From the NCBI RefSeq assembly GCF_013386115.1, contig NZ_JACAOR010000018.1, positions 1 through 64,000 on the forward strand: DNA of 64,000 nucleotides, read 5' to 3'. Positions within the stretch are counted from its first letter, which is position 1; every line of letters starts with the position of its first letter. Position numbers and translations under genes: made by a program. The stretch comes from Pseudomonas gingeri (GTDB lineage Bacteria > Pseudomonadota > Gammaproteobacteria > Pseudomonadales > Pseudomonadaceae). The notes below the pieces were generated by a model. The model did not search any database and was not told where the DNA came from. It saw nothing but the letters and a program-made list of their open reading frames with translations. Below are positions 41,957-51,172 of this stretch, piece by piece.

Positions 41957-43141
41957 TCAGGCCCCCGCTGCAGCCCGATTCGCGCGATAAACCGACCAGC
42001 CATAAAACGCCAGGGCCACGCCCGCCAGCACGCCGCCCACCACACCGATATAGGCGAATCCGAGCTGTCGGCCGACCCAACTGCCCACCAGTGCTCCGCC
42101 ACCGATGCCGATGTTGTAGATCCCCGAGAACAGTGCCATCGCCACATCGGTAGCGTCCGGTGCCAGCACCAGTACCTTGCGCTGCAGCGACAGGCCGAAG
42201 CCCATGATCGCCATGCCCCAGAACACGCTGAGCACGCCCAGGGTCGAAACGTCACCGCTCAACGGCAGCAGCAAGGCCAGGCACACCACCAGCAATGAGG
42301 TGGCCGCGATCAGAAAGCTTTGCGGGTGCTGGCGGTTGAAGCGACTGAACAGCAGCGATCCGAAAATCCCCGCGCCCCCGAACAGCAGCAGGATCAGGGT
42401 CACCACCTCGCCACTCATGCCCGCCACCGTCTTGATGAAGGGCTCGATGTAGCTGTAGGCCGTGAACTGCGCGGTGATCACCGTTGCCGTGAGGATATAG
42501 ACCGCCACCAGGGCAGGACGCTTGAACAGCACCGGCAAGCTTCTCAGGGACCCCGAGTTCTGGCTTGGCAACAGCGGCAAGGTCCTGGCCAGCCAGAGCA
42601 CCAGTGCGCCGGCCATCAAGGCGATCACCAGGAAGGTGGTGCGCCAGCCCATGGCTTCGCCGAGCAATCGGCCCAGGGGGATACCCAGCACCATCGCCAT
42701 GGACGTGCCGGTCGCCAGCAACCCCAGCGCCTGGACCTGCTTGCCCGGTGGCGCCACCCGCACCGCCAGGGAAGCGGTGATGGACCAGAACAACGCATGA
42801 GACAAGGCGATGCCGATACGGCTCACCATCAGGACGCCAAAGCCGGTTGCCAGGCTGGACAGCACATGGCTGACAATAAACAGCCCGAACAACACCATCA
42901 ACAATTTGCGCCGCTCGACGTTGCGGGTGAGCAGCATGATCGGCAGCGAGGTCAGCGACACGACCCAGGCGTAGATGGTGAGCATCAGCCCGACCTGGGC
43001 GGTCGACATGTCGAAACTGTCGCCGATGGCGCTCAACAGGCCGACCGGCACGAACTCGGTGGTGTTGAAGACAAAGGCGGCCAAGGCCAGGGCAATGACC
43101 TGGTGCCAGTTGCCGGTGTGTTCAGGTGCAGGGGTGTTCAT
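41957..43141 (-). CDS. sotB: MFS sugar efflux transporter SotB
   Basis: 394 residues from the ATG at 43141. It follows E. coli SotB block by block: AAFVFNTTEFVPVGLLS, QVGLMLTIYAWVVSLTSLP, ERRKLLMVLFGLFIVSHVLS, and the C-terminal LAPDATDVAMALFSGIYNIGIGGGALVG. About twelve transmembrane helices are apparent. SotB exports arabinose, IPTG and other sugars by proton antiport. It is a single gene whose promoter must lie in the 180 bp before the chemoreceptor gene's stop. Confidence 0.9.
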   Translation of the reverse strand: MNTPAPEHTGNWHQVIALALAAFVFNTTEFVPVGLLSAIGDSFDMSTAQVGLMLTIYAWVVSLTSLPIMLLTRNVERRKLLMVLFGLFIVSHVLSSLATGFGVLMVSRIGIALSHALFWSITASLAVRVAPPGKQVQALGLLATGTSMAMVLGIPLGRLLGEAMGWRTTFLVIALMAGALVLWLARTLPLLPSQNSGSLRSLPVLFKRPALVAVYILTATVITAQFTAYSYIEPFIKTVAGMSGEVVTLILLLFGGAGIFGSLLFSRFNRQHPQSFLIAATSLLVVCLALLLPLSGDVSTLGVLSVFWGMAIMGFGLSLQRKVLVLAPDATDVAMALFSGIYNIGIGGGALVGSWVGRQLGFAYIGVVGGVLAGVALAFYGWSVYRANRAAAGA

Positions 43142-43321
43142 TGGAAATCCGTCATACGCTATCAAGGCTCAAGCGGCCGGGAGGTTATTCGCCGGGCGCT
43201 TGAAAGAAAAGCAGGTCGAGGTGAAATGCCTGACTCATGGAGTGCAAGTATCGCTCCTTGGAGAGGATTCGTTGCGGGAAAGTTGCGATCGGCTTCGTGA
43301 AATCCCGGCCCCGCCCTCCTC

Positions 43322-44941
43322 TCAGACCTTGAAGCGCCCGACCGTGGCATGCAGATCGCCGGCCATCTGCGCCAGTTCCTGCCCCGCCCTGTCGGTCTGC
43401 TGTGCCCCCAGCATGACCTGCTCCGACAGCGTGCGAATGCCCACCAGGTTACGATCCACCTCCCGCGCCACCTGCGCCTGCTGTTCGGTGGCGGCGGCGA
43501 TCAACTGATTACGCTCGTTGATCTGCGAGATCGAGCCGGTGATCTCATCCAGCGCCTCGCCCGAGCGTTGCGCGATGGCCAGCGTGGCACCGACCAGGTC
43601 ACGGCTGTTCTGCATGGCCGTGACCGCCTGCCCGGTGTCCTGGCGGATATTGCCGATCATCTGCTCGATCTCCTGGGTCGACACCTGGGTGCGATGGGCC
43701 AACGCCCGCACTTCATCGGCCACTACCGCGAAGCCACGTCCGGCGTCTCCCGCCCGTGCCGCCTCAATGGCCGCATTGAGGGCCAGCAGGTTGGTCTGCT
43801 CGGCAATGCTGCGGATCACGTCCAGCACGGCGCTGATGTCCTGCACGCGGCCGGCCAGTTGCTGGATACGCCCGGAAGTGTCGCTCACACCGTTTGCCAG
43901 GGCACCGATGGAGGTCACGGTTTCCTGCACCTGTTCACGCCCGCGCTGCGCCGTCTGCTCCGACACCCGCGACGCTTCGCTGGTGCTGATCGCATTGCGC
44001 GCCACCTCTTCAACGGCCGCCATCATCTGGTTGACCGCCGTGGCCGCCTGTTCGATCTCCAGTCCCTGGGCCTTGAGGCTGGTGCTGGTCTGGCCGCTGA
44101 CCCGGCTCAAGGCCTGCGAAGAACTGGCCACGCGATCCACCGAGGCGGCGATCTGCGTGACCAGGGTGTGCAGGTTCTGCTGCATCGCCTGCATATGAGT
44201 CATCACACTGACGCCGTTGCCCGGGCGCGCCGGCACCTCGATGGTCAGGTCGCCCTGGGCGATCAGGCTCAGCACTCGCGCGGCATCGGCCGGTTCGCCC
44301 CCCAAGGGACGGGTGACACTGCGAGTGACGATAATCGCCGCCACACCAACCGTGACCAGACACAGCACAAACAGCCCCAGCATATTCAGGCGGGCATCGT
44401 CATAAAGGGTTTGCGCGGCGACCTGGCGTTCGGCGAACAGCCGGCCCTGGAAAGCCATCAGCGCATCCAGGCTCTTGTACACCTCGCGCTCGGCGGGGAT
44501 CACCTGCTCATTGAGCTGCGCCGTGGCCTCGTCGATCTTGCCGCCACGAATCAGCGCCTGGACCTTCACAAAGGCGGCGACATACGCCTCGCGACGGCTT
44601 TTCAGCGCGGCGAAAGCAGCCTTGCCTTCAGCAGTTGGCAACAACGGCTCCAGAACCGTGAACGCCTGGCTGATCGCCTGCCGGGTCGCGTCGATGGACT
44701 GCTGCACCTGCTGGTTGTCCTTGTTGATCAGCAAGTCACGGGTATTGCGGCCGTTGTCGCGCACGCCGGTGGCGATCACCATGATCGGATCGATCTTCGG
44801 CCAGTCCTGCTTGACGATCACCACCGCCTGCTCCTTGAGGATCTCCATGTCATGCGAGGCATACAGCCCCATGGCGATCAGCGCCAACGGCGCCACGGCA
44901 AACCCTATGACAATACGTTTGGCCGTACTGAGTCTGGACAT
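43322..44941 (-). CDS. Methyl-accepting chemotaxis protein
   Basis: 539 residues from the ATG at 44941. It has TM1 near residues 8-28 (IVIGFAVAPLALIAMGLY), a four-helix-bundle-type periplasmic domain (about 30-185), TM2 (MLGLFVLCLVTVGVAAIIV), a HAMP segment (TRPLGGEPADAARVLSLIAQ) and the cytoplasmic coiled coil. The signalling hairpin contains EQTNLLALNAAIEAARAG and VVADEVRALAHR. The ligand cannot be read from the sequence. A strong intrinsic terminator lies only about 35 bases upstream of its start codon. Confidence 0.92.
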   Translation of the reverse strand: MSRLSTAKRIVIGFAVAPLALIAMGLYASHDMEILKEQAVVIVKQDWPKIDPIMVIATGVRDNGRNTRDLLINKDNQQVQQSIDATRQAISQAFTVLEPLLPTAEGKAAFAALKSRREAYVAAFVKVQALIRGGKIDEATAQLNEQVIPAEREVYKSLDALMAFQGRLFAERQVAAQTLYDDARLNMLGLFVLCLVTVGVAAIIVTRSVTRPLGGEPADAARVLSLIAQGDLTIEVPARPGNGVSVMTHMQAMQQNLHTLVTQIAASVDRVASSSQALSRVSGQTSTSLKAQGLEIEQAATAVNQMMAAVEEVARNAISTSEASRVSEQTAQRGREQVQETVTSIGALANGVSDTSGRIQQLAGRVQDISAVLDVIRSIAEQTNLLALNAAIEAARAGDAGRGFAVVADEVRALAHRTQVSTQEIEQMIGNIRQDTGQAVTAMQNSRDLVGATLAIAQRSGEALDEITGSISQINERNQLIAAATEQQAQVAREVDRNLVGIRTLSEQVMLGAQQTDRAGQELAQMAGDLHATVGRFKV

Positions 44942-44975
44942 ATCAACTGCATTCCCGATCGATGGTTGCCCGAAC

Positions 44976-45011
44976 AAAAAAACGCCTGAAGCCTTTCGGC
45001 TCCAGGCGTCG
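44976..45011 (-). terminator. Strong intrinsic terminator reading leftward, just upstream of the chemoreceptor start
   Basis: On the minus strand ACGCCTGGAGCC-GAAA-GGCTTCAGGCGT forms a 12-bp stem with one G-T position and a GAAA tetraloop, followed at once by TTTTTTT. It would stop leftward transcription about 35 bases before the chemoreceptor ATG. It either ends an unrecognised leftward transcript or acts as an attenuator in the chemoreceptor leader. Confidence 0.8.
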
Positions 45012-45417
45012 TTGCCTGTTCGAATTCATGGTGCAAAGTGGCCAGGCGGATACCGCCCAATCGGCATCGATCCTCGTTGACCGATGCGGCGTGCCTGCCT
45101 GGTGCTGGAGACCGGCAAGCGTCAGGCAATGGCTTGCAGCGTTTGTGCCATCAGTGCGGCCAGTACTGCTGGCCGTCCCTGATACCCCGAAACGCGCAAC
45201 TCCAGGTCATCAGCAGCCGCTTCAAATGGGCGCAAGAATGGATCGGGTGCACCGGCATGGTGAGTCCAGGTACTGAGCAAGCAGTCCATTGACGAGAAAA
45301 GAGAGTCGGCAGTCGAACGGAAAACTTGGCGCGAGGTTCTGTCGCTATAATGCTCGGCGGCAGCTGACTGTTGGCCTGCCATGAATCAATCTGCCCTTAA
45401 TCGTCGAAGGTCCGCAA
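45012..45417. other. Intergenic region with promoter, no trusted gene
   Basis: A perfect TATAAT at 45346-45351, in GCTATAATGCTC, is a good -10 for the rightward small gene at 45418, although its -35 is poor. A leftward open frame of 86 codons (45122-45382) has a badly spaced ribosome-binding site and overlaps this promoter. It would be the only candidate transcript for the terminator at 44976-45011. Confidence 0.45.
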
Positions 45418-45627
45418 ATGCCAAAGACACAGCCATCAGGCACCTCGACCGCCACCGCGGCAGACATCGAAAAATCCATCCAGGCCTTGAACAAAATGGC
45501 CGAACGGCTGTGGGGGGATGGTCGCGAGACCGAGGCCAAAGCCCTTCTCGATGCCCTGGATGCGTTGAACCGGGCGCTGGACAGGATCCGGATCGGCGAG
45601 AGTCGCCGGGCGGTGACGCTTCATTGA
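45418..45627 (+). CDS. Small helical protein, hypothetical
   Basis: 69 residues, mostly predicted helix (IEKSIQALNKMAERLWGDG, then AKALLDALDALNRALDRIRIG). No family is recognised. GAAGG lies about 7 bases before the ATG, and a TATAAT box sits 67 bases upstream. The leucine/alanine heptad-like pattern suggests a helical hairpin or a small regulator-binding protein. It is followed by a methyltransferase gene 83 bp downstream. Confidence 0.55.
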   Translation: MPKTQPSGTSTATAADIEKSIQALNKMAERLWGDGRETEAKALLDALDALNRALDRIRIGESRRAVTLH

Positions 45628-45710
45628 GTGACCTGGGGGCTCAGGCGCAACGGGATGCACATGCGCCTGTCCTATGCTTGTGCATCTGACTCTCCGTTCA
45701 GGACATTGAA

Positions 45711-46382
45711 ATGCCTGCCTCCGAATCCCCGCTCCTGCAAAGCTGGCACCACAACGCCCACGCCTGGATCGATGCCGTGCGCAGCAGCGCCATCGAAAGC
45801 CGCCGCCAGGTCACCGACCAGGCCATCCTGCTCGCAGTGCTAGGTCGTCAGCCCGAACGCGTGCTCGACCTGGGCTGCGGCGAAGGCTGGCTGTTGCGGG
45901 CGCTGGCGCAACGGGCCATCAACGCGGTCGGGGTGGACGGCGATGTGACCCTGGTCGAAGCGGCGCGGGCGGCGGGTTCCGCGCAGGTGCATTTGGCGAG
46001 TTATGAAGAGTTGGTGGCGGCAACAGTCGACATCGGCCGCGATTACGAGCTGATCTGCGCCAACTTCGCCCTGCTGCACCAGGACATCATCCCGTTACTC
46101 GCCGCCATGAGTGCCCTGCTCGCCCCCGGCGGTGCGCTGGTGATCCAGACGCTGCATCCGTGGACCGCGGCGGCGGGCGATTACCAGGATGGCTGGCGAA
46201 CCGAGACCTTCGATGGATTCAAGGGACAGTGGCAGCCCATGCCCTGGTATTTCCGTACCCTGTCCAGCTGGCTCAACGCACTGGATATGGCGGGTTTGCG
46301 ACTGGCCACCCTGCAGGAGCCACAGCACCCGCAAAGTCCCGTGCCGCAGTCGTTGCTGTTAGTCGCCGAGCAACGGGAGTGA
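45711..46382 (+). CDS. Class I SAM-dependent methyltransferase
   Basis: 223 residues. Motif I is VLDLGCGEGWLLRALAQR (about residues 51-68), the acidic motif II is GVDGDVTLVEAAR, and LLAPGGALVIQTLHPW is the later strand of the fold. This is the small UbiG/Methyltransf_11 class, whose substrate cannot be told from sequence. It stands alone and converges on the ergothionase-like gene with 64 bp between stops. Confidence 0.88.
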   Translation: MPASESPLLQSWHHNAHAWIDAVRSSAIESRRQVTDQAILLAVLGRQPERVLDLGCGEGWLLRALAQRAINAVGVDGDVTLVEAARAAGSAQVHLASYEELVAATVDIGRDYELICANFALLHQDIIPLLAAMSALLAPGGALVIQTLHPWTAAAGDYQDGWRTETFDGFKGQWQPMPWYFRTLSSWLNALDMAGLRLATLQEPQHPQSPVPQSLLLVAEQRE

Positions 46383-46446
46383 GCGCTCGACCAGAGGCTC
46401 AAACGCAACACACCCAGGGCGCGCCACATGGCTATCGCGCAATCGC

Positions 46447-48093
46447 TCACTCTGGCCTGTAGGCCCGCGCCACCGCTTCAGCCGCCGCAAAATCCGGGGT
46501 CATGGCCCGGTCGGTGGCCATGAAGGTGACCTTCCTGCGCAGCGCGTCATACAACCCCGCGGTCTTCGGCGCCAGCACAAAGCCTTTCCCACCCTGCTTT
46601 CTCAGGTCGATCGCCTGGACATCATGTACGAGCACGATGCCCAGCAGCTCGTAGCTGTTGTCGATCTGCTGTTGCAGGCGCTCGACCACCATCGGCGCGT
46701 TGGTGGCGATGTCCTCGATGTCGCCGGCCACCGGAAAGTAATCCATGGACACCGGCATCGCCAGATTCTTGTTCTGCATCGCCAGCATCGCCGCCGGTTT
46801 CTCCATGGCGCCGAATGCGTGGACCGTCTTGTCGGTACCGAGGAAACGCGTAAGGCCGGTGATGCCCGGGTTGTTGAGCTTGATGATCTGCTGCACGTTG
46901 GCCAGGGAGTTGTGGGCCAGGGCCAGGCTCAGTTGCTCGAACGCCAGCACCCAGGGCAGCGGCTCGAAATTGGCGCTGGGCAGCACCGCGCCTTTCACGC
47001 CGTTGCTGTCGACATAGCCGAAAGCGTCCTGGTCGCGGTCCGACGGCGCGCTGACATCCAGGGCGATGCCCGGGTTATCGTCGGAGTGGTTGAGCTGGAT
47101 GGTCAATTGCTCGTTGGCCAGGCCGTAGCTGCGCTGCAGTTCGGCGAGCAGGTACACGCCGGAACGGAAGCTCAGCGGATCCTGCAACGGCCGCTGGTCG
47201 TCGTGCCGCCACAGGCTGGCGCCTTGCAGCAAATCCCGCAGCTGCGCGCCCATGGCCCGCACTTCGGGGTATGGTCGCAGGGCCAGGGTGTTTTCCAGGA
47301 ACGGCGAGACATTGCCGTTCAGGCCTTGCAAGCTCAGGGTGAAGGTCAGCGTATTGAGCGGCAGCAGATGGGCCAGGTCATTCAACGCCAGGGCGGCATT
47401 GGCGGCAGACCAGGCATTGGAGCTGAGGATCGACAGGGCATCCTTGGCATACGGCACGATGGCCTTGGTGCCCGTGCTTTGCAGCGCCTGCTTCGCCGGG
47501 ACCCTGGCCCCCTGATAGAACACCTCGCCTTCACCGAGCATCGCCAGGCCGACATGGCTCAGCACGGTGATATCACCCTCGCCCACCGAGCCGTGAACCG
47601 GCACATACGGCGTGATGCCCTTGTTCAGGAAAGCCACATAGGCATCAACGATCTCTGGCGCCACCCCGCCGCTGCCGGTGAGCAGGGTATTCAGGCGCAC
47701 CACCATGGCCGCACGTACGGCGCGTACCGTGGCCGGGGCGCCCGCACCGCCGGAATGTGCATGCAGCAGGCCGATATTGAATTGGCGCGAGGCCTCAATC
47801 ACTTCCTGGCTCAATTGACCATGGATGTCGACCATTTTCCGGTCTTTGTTAAGCCCCACGCCGACGGTCAGGCCGTAGATTTTCTGACCGTGGCGAGCCG
47901 CTTCGAGCAGCACCTGATGACCTTGCGCGACGCGCTGGGTGGCCGACGCCGCCACCGTGACCGGTTCGCCATCCGCCACCTGGGCGATGATCGCCGGCGT
48001 GATGGATCGGCCATCGAGTTGCACCGCGAAAATGAACGGGCTGAATCCTGCGCACACCGTGGAAACTAACAGCAAAGCGAGCCTGTTTAGCAT
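46447..48093 (-). CDS. Exported HAL-fold lyase without MIO triad (ergothionase-like)
   Basis: 548 residues of the histidine/phenylalanine ammonia-lyase superfamily. Where HutH has GSVG-ASG-D, this protein has GSVG-EG-D (residues 168-174). The Ala-Ser-Gly that cyclises to the MIO electrophile is therefore absent, while the fold's Tyr73 (KIYGLTVGVG) is kept. Ergothionase, which eliminates trimethylamine from ergothioneine to give thiourocanate, is a HAL-family enzyme known to work without MIO because its leaving group is already quaternary. The adjoining urocanase-like, DUF917, hydantoinase and carbamoylase genes fit that pathway. A Sec-type signal (LALLLVSTVCAGFSPFIFA) suggests periplasmic action. 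GAAGG supports the start. Confidence 0.85.
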   Translation of the reverse strand: MLNRLALLLVSTVCAGFSPFIFAVQLDGRSITPAIIAQVADGEPVTVAASATQRVAQGHQVLLEAARHGQKIYGLTVGVGLNKDRKMVDIHGQLSQEVIEASRQFNIGLLHAHSGGAGAPATVRAVRAAMVVRLNTLLTGSGGVAPEIVDAYVAFLNKGITPYVPVHGSVGEGDITVLSHVGLAMLGEGEVFYQGARVPAKQALQSTGTKAIVPYAKDALSILSSNAWSAANAALALNDLAHLLPLNTLTFTLSLQGLNGNVSPFLENTLALRPYPEVRAMGAQLRDLLQGASLWRHDDQRPLQDPLSFRSGVYLLAELQRSYGLANEQLTIQLNHSDDNPGIALDVSAPSDRDQDAFGYVDSNGVKGAVLPSANFEPLPWVLAFEQLSLALAHNSLANVQQIIKLNNPGITGLTRFLGTDKTVHAFGAMEKPAAMLAMQNKNLAMPVSMDYFPVAGDIEDIATNAPMVVERLQQQIDNSYELLGIVLVHDVQAIDLRKQGGKGFVLAPKTAGLYDALRRKVTFMATDRAMTPDFAAAEAVARAYRPE

Positions 48094-48107
48094 GATGAAC
48101 CTTCGAG

Positions 48108-48114
48108 GTTATGC
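48108..48114. promoter_or_regulatory. GTTATGC half-site before the ergothionase-like gene
   Basis: GTTATGC matches one arm of the palindrome at 53358-53376 and lies 15 bases before the ergothionase-like start. The other arm is missing, so this may be chance. Confidence 0.25.
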
Positions 48115-48157
48115 AAGTGGGGAGTGGCAGGGACCGGTTGGCCGGCCCTTGCACGGA

Positions 48158-49507
48158 TCATTGGGTGGATGAGGTGTTACGGGCGATGGAACACAAGGTC
48201 AGCAGCGCGATGACACTGGCGATCATCACGTACCAGGCCGGGGCAAAACGCGTGGCGGTGTTGTCCGCCAGCCACGTCAGGATCGCCGGAGCAAAGCCGC
48301 CAAACACCGTGACCGCCAGGTTGTAGGAAACGGACATGCCACTGGCCCGCACCTCGGTGGGAAACAGGTCGGCCAGGGCCTTGGGCGCCACGCCGACAAA
48401 CAGCGAGACCAGCGCGCAGAACAGCGTTTGCACCAGGATCAACATGCCGGTGGTGTGAACCTGATCGAGCAGCACCAGCAACGGATACGGCGCGACCAGC
48501 AACAACCCCGCCCCCGTGGCGAGAATGCGGTAGGTGCCCACCCGATCGGACCAGGAGCCGGCCATCACACAGGCCACGACCATCGCGCAGTTGCCGATCA
48601 GCGCGGCGAGAAACGCCTGGTGACTTTCAAAATGCAGCACCCGCTGCATATAGATCGGCATGTAGATCACCAGCGAATACACGCTGATGGCCCACAACAC
48701 CGACAACCCGGTGCCCTGGAGCAGTGCGCGTTGCTGGCTTTTGAACAGGTGCATCAGGGGTGCCAGCGGGGCCGCCTCGGGCTGATGCTCGCGACGCGCC
48801 TGCTCGGCCTCGAACACCGGGGTTTCATGCAGGGTACGACGCATCCACAGGCCAATCGGCGCGATGGACAACCCCAGGATGAAGGGAATACGCCAGCCCC
48901 AGTCGCCGACCTGCTCATGGGTCAGGGTCAGGGTGACCGCCGTGGCCACCAGTGCGCCCAGCACGTTGGAAATGCCCATGCTCGCCTGCAACCAGGACGC
49001 GTACTGGCCTTTTTTATCGGCCGGCGCATGCTCGATCAGGAACGCCGCCGCCCCGCCCACTTCACCACCGGCGGAAAAACCCTGCAGCACCCGTCCACAC
49101 AGGATCAACAGCGGCGCACCGATACCGATGGCGCTGTAGGGCGGCGCGAACGCGATGATCGCCGTGCCCGCCGCCATGGTCAGAATGGTCAACATCAGGG
49201 CGGCCTTGCGCCCTACCCGATCGCCGTACGCGCCGATCACCAGTGCCCCGAGGGGGCGGATCACAAAGCCGATGCCGAACGCCAGGAACGCCTCGAACAA
49301 CTGCGCCCCCGCGTCCTGCTGCGCAAAGAAGTTCTGCGCGATGTACACCGCAAAAAACGCGTACACCGAAAAGTCATACCACTCCAGGGCATTGCCGATG
49401 GACGCGGCGGCAATCGCCCTGCGCCCGCTGTGGTGCCCGGCCGGGACCGCCGTCCCGGGGGGGACGGAGTGAATCATCACGGGCGCAATCGTGTTTTTAT
49501 TATTCAT
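48158..49507 (-). CDS. MHS-family MFS transporter (ergothioneine/thiourocanate candidate)
   Basis: About 449 residues of the metabolite:H+ symporter family. It has SIGNALEWYDFSVYAFFAVY at the first helix, the LGALVIGAYGDRVGRKAALML loop motif, and about twelve helices. The start at 49507 gives the better spacing to CAGG; an ATG six bases earlier is possible. It lies between the ergothionase-like and urocanase-like genes, ten to twenty bases from the latter. With a periplasmic first enzyme, thiourocanate is the likely cargo; ergothioneine itself is the alternative. Relatives carry proline, betaine, citrate or shikimate. Confidence 0.88.
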   Translation of the reverse strand: MNNKNTIAPVMIHSVPPGTAVPAGHHSGRRAIAAASIGNALEWYDFSVYAFFAVYIAQNFFAQQDAGAQLFEAFLAFGIGFVIRPLGALVIGAYGDRVGRKAALMLTILTMAAGTAIIAFAPPYSAIGIGAPLLILCGRVLQGFSAGGEVGGAAAFLIEHAPADKKGQYASWLQASMGISNVLGALVATAVTLTLTHEQVGDWGWRIPFILGLSIAPIGLWMRRTLHETPVFEAEQARREHQPEAAPLAPLMHLFKSQQRALLQGTGLSVLWAISVYSLVIYMPIYMQRVLHFESHQAFLAALIGNCAMVVACVMAGSWSDRVGTYRILATGAGLLLVAPYPLLVLLDQVHTTGMLILVQTLFCALVSLFVGVAPKALADLFPTEVRASGMSVSYNLAVTVFGGFAPAILTWLADNTATRFAPAWYVMIASVIALLTLCSIARNTSSTQ

Positions 49508-49522
49508 GCTCATCGCCTGGGG

Positions 49523-51172
49523 TCAGTGGGCTGCCAACGGGATATAGGGCAAGGCCTTGCGGGAAATTTCGTCGAGCGACTCCGGGTAACCCGCATCGGC
49601 ATAACGCATCACCCCGACGCTGGTGTCATTGGTCATCACCAGCTGCAAGCGCTGTGCCGCGGCCTCGCTGCCATCGGCCACGGTGGTCACGCCGGAGCTG
49701 GTCATATAGCCGCTGTAGCCGCCGCCACCGGAGTGGATCACCACCAGGTCGGCCATCGAGCAGCAGTTCATCAGCGCGTTGAGCAACGGCCAGTCGGCGA
49801 TGGCGTCGGAACCGTCGCGCATGTTCTCGGTCATGATGTTCGGATGGGCCATGGCGCCGGCATCCAGGTGATCGCGGCTGAAGGCGATCGGGCCCTTGAG
49901 CCGACCGTCGGCGACCATGCGGTTGACCTCCAGCGCCAACTCGGTGCGCTCACCGTGGCCCAGCCAGGCGATCCGCGCCGGCAAGCCCTCAAACGGCACG
50001 TACTGGCGCGCCAGGTGAATCCAGTTGCTGACGATCCGGTTATCGGCGAATCGCTGCAGCAGGTAGTCGTCGATCACGCGGATATCGTCACTGTCGTTGG
50101 ACAGCGCCATCCAGCGAAACGGCCCGATGGCCCGGCAGAACAGCGGCCGCAGATAGGCCTCGGTAAAGATCGGAATCTCGAAGGCACGGGACACGCCGCC
50201 CTGATGGGCGTGGGTACGGATCAGGTTGCCGTTGTCGAACACCACCGCGCCACGGTCCTTGAAGCCAAGCATGGCTTCCACATGGGCGACGATGGAACGG
50301 CGGCTGGCGTCCATCAGGCCATTGATATCGCTTTCACGCTGCTGCCTGACCTGCTCCAGGCTGTAGCCGGCCGGCACGTAGCCATAGACCAGGTCGTGGG
50401 CGGCGGTCTGGTCGGTGACGATATCGGGGACGATGCCCCGCGCGAGGATCTGCGGATAGATCTCGGCAGCGTTGCCCAGCAGGCCGACGGAGATCGGCAC
50501 GCGTTTCGCCCGGGCGTCGGCGATCATCGCCAGGGCGCTGTCGAGGTCCGGCGCCTGGTGTTGCAGGAAGCCGATCTTCATGCGCTTGTCGAGGCTCTTC
50601 TGGTTGACCTCGACGGTGAGGATCGTCGCGTTGCACATGGTGCCGGCCAGGGGTTGCGCGCCGCCCATGCCGCCGAGGCCGGCGGTGAGAATGAAGCGCC
50701 CGGTCAGGTCACCATTGAAGTGCTTTTCAGCGATACGCGAGAAAATCTCGTATGTGCCCTGGATCACTCCTTGTGAGCCAATGTACTGCCAGGCGCCGGC
50801 CGTCAGCCCTCCCCAGCAGATCAGGTTGTCTTTTTCCCACTGGTAGAAATTTTCCGCCCTGGCCCACTGACCGACCATATTGCAGTTGGCCATGATCACC
50901 AGCGGCGCATTCGCGTGGGTCTGCAACAAGCCGATGGGCTTGCCGGACTGGATCATCAGCGTCTGGTCTTCACGCATGGTTTTCAGCGCGTGGACGATGG
51001 CATCGTGGGACGGCCAGTCCCGCGCCGCACGGCCCAGGGCGGCATAGACCACCAGTTCCTCAGGGTTTTCGCCCACCGCCAAAACGTTTTCCAGCAGGCG
51101 CAACAGGGCTTCCTGGCGCCAGCCGCGGCACCGCAGTTGGTTACCGCCGGTCACGGTGAAAGACTTGCTCAT
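49523..51172 (-). CDS. Urocanase-family hydratase (thiourocanate hydratase-like)
   Basis: 549 residues, full length for HutU. Urocanase blocks are present: IGSQGVIQGTYEIFSRIAEKH, LTAGLGGMGGAQPLAGTMCN, and RDHLDAGAMAHPNIMTENM followed by RDGSDAIADWPLLNALMN. In place of HutU's HHGGGVGMGY it has HSGGGGYSGYMTSSG, and CCSMADLVVIH replaces TASGATWVSLHH, so the NAD and substrate pocket has diverged. No hutH, hutI or hutG gene is nearby, which argues against histidine use. Hydration of thiourocanate to the 2-thiohydantoin propionate is the likely step. Its ATG overlaps the DUF917 stop (ATGA). Confidence 0.88.
   Translation of the reverse strand: MSKSFTVTGGNQLRCRGWRQEALLRLLENVLAVGENPEELVVYAALGRAARDWPSHDAIVHALKTMREDQTLMIQSGKPIGLLQTHANAPLVIMANCNMVGQWARAENFYQWEKDNLICWGGLTAGAWQYIGSQGVIQGTYEIFSRIAEKHFNGDLTGRFILTAGLGGMGGAQPLAGTMCNATILTVEVNQKSLDKRMKIGFLQHQAPDLDSALAMIADARAKRVPISVGLLGNAAEIYPQILARGIVPDIVTDQTAAHDLVYGYVPAGYSLEQVRQQRESDINGLMDASRRSIVAHVEAMLGFKDRGAVVFDNGNLIRTHAHQGGVSRAFEIPIFTEAYLRPLFCRAIGPFRWMALSNDSDDIRVIDDYLLQRFADNRIVSNWIHLARQYVPFEGLPARIAWLGHGERTELALEVNRMVADGRLKGPIAFSRDHLDAGAMAHPNIMTENMRDGSDAIADWPLLNALMNCCSMADLVVIHSGGGGYSGYMTSSGVTTVADGSEAAAQRLQLVMTNDTSVGVMRYADAGYPESLDEISRKALPYIPLAAH

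Noticed and set aside
45122..45382. Leftward 86-codon frame as a gene
   Set aside because: Its ribosome-binding site is badly spaced and it overlaps a good rightward -10 box. No family is recognised, so I left it as a possibility only.
48428..50776. 782-codon rightward open frame opposite the MHS transporter and urocanase-like genes
   Set aside because: Typical shadow frame of a high-GC genome, rich in H, G, Q and R. The leftward proteins carry all expected motifs.
46447..51172. Ordinary histidine utilisation (hutH-hutU) operon
   Set aside because: The lyase lacks Ala-Ser-Gly and is exported, the urocanase pocket is altered, and hutI, hutG and hutF are absent, whereas hydantoin-type hydrolases are present.
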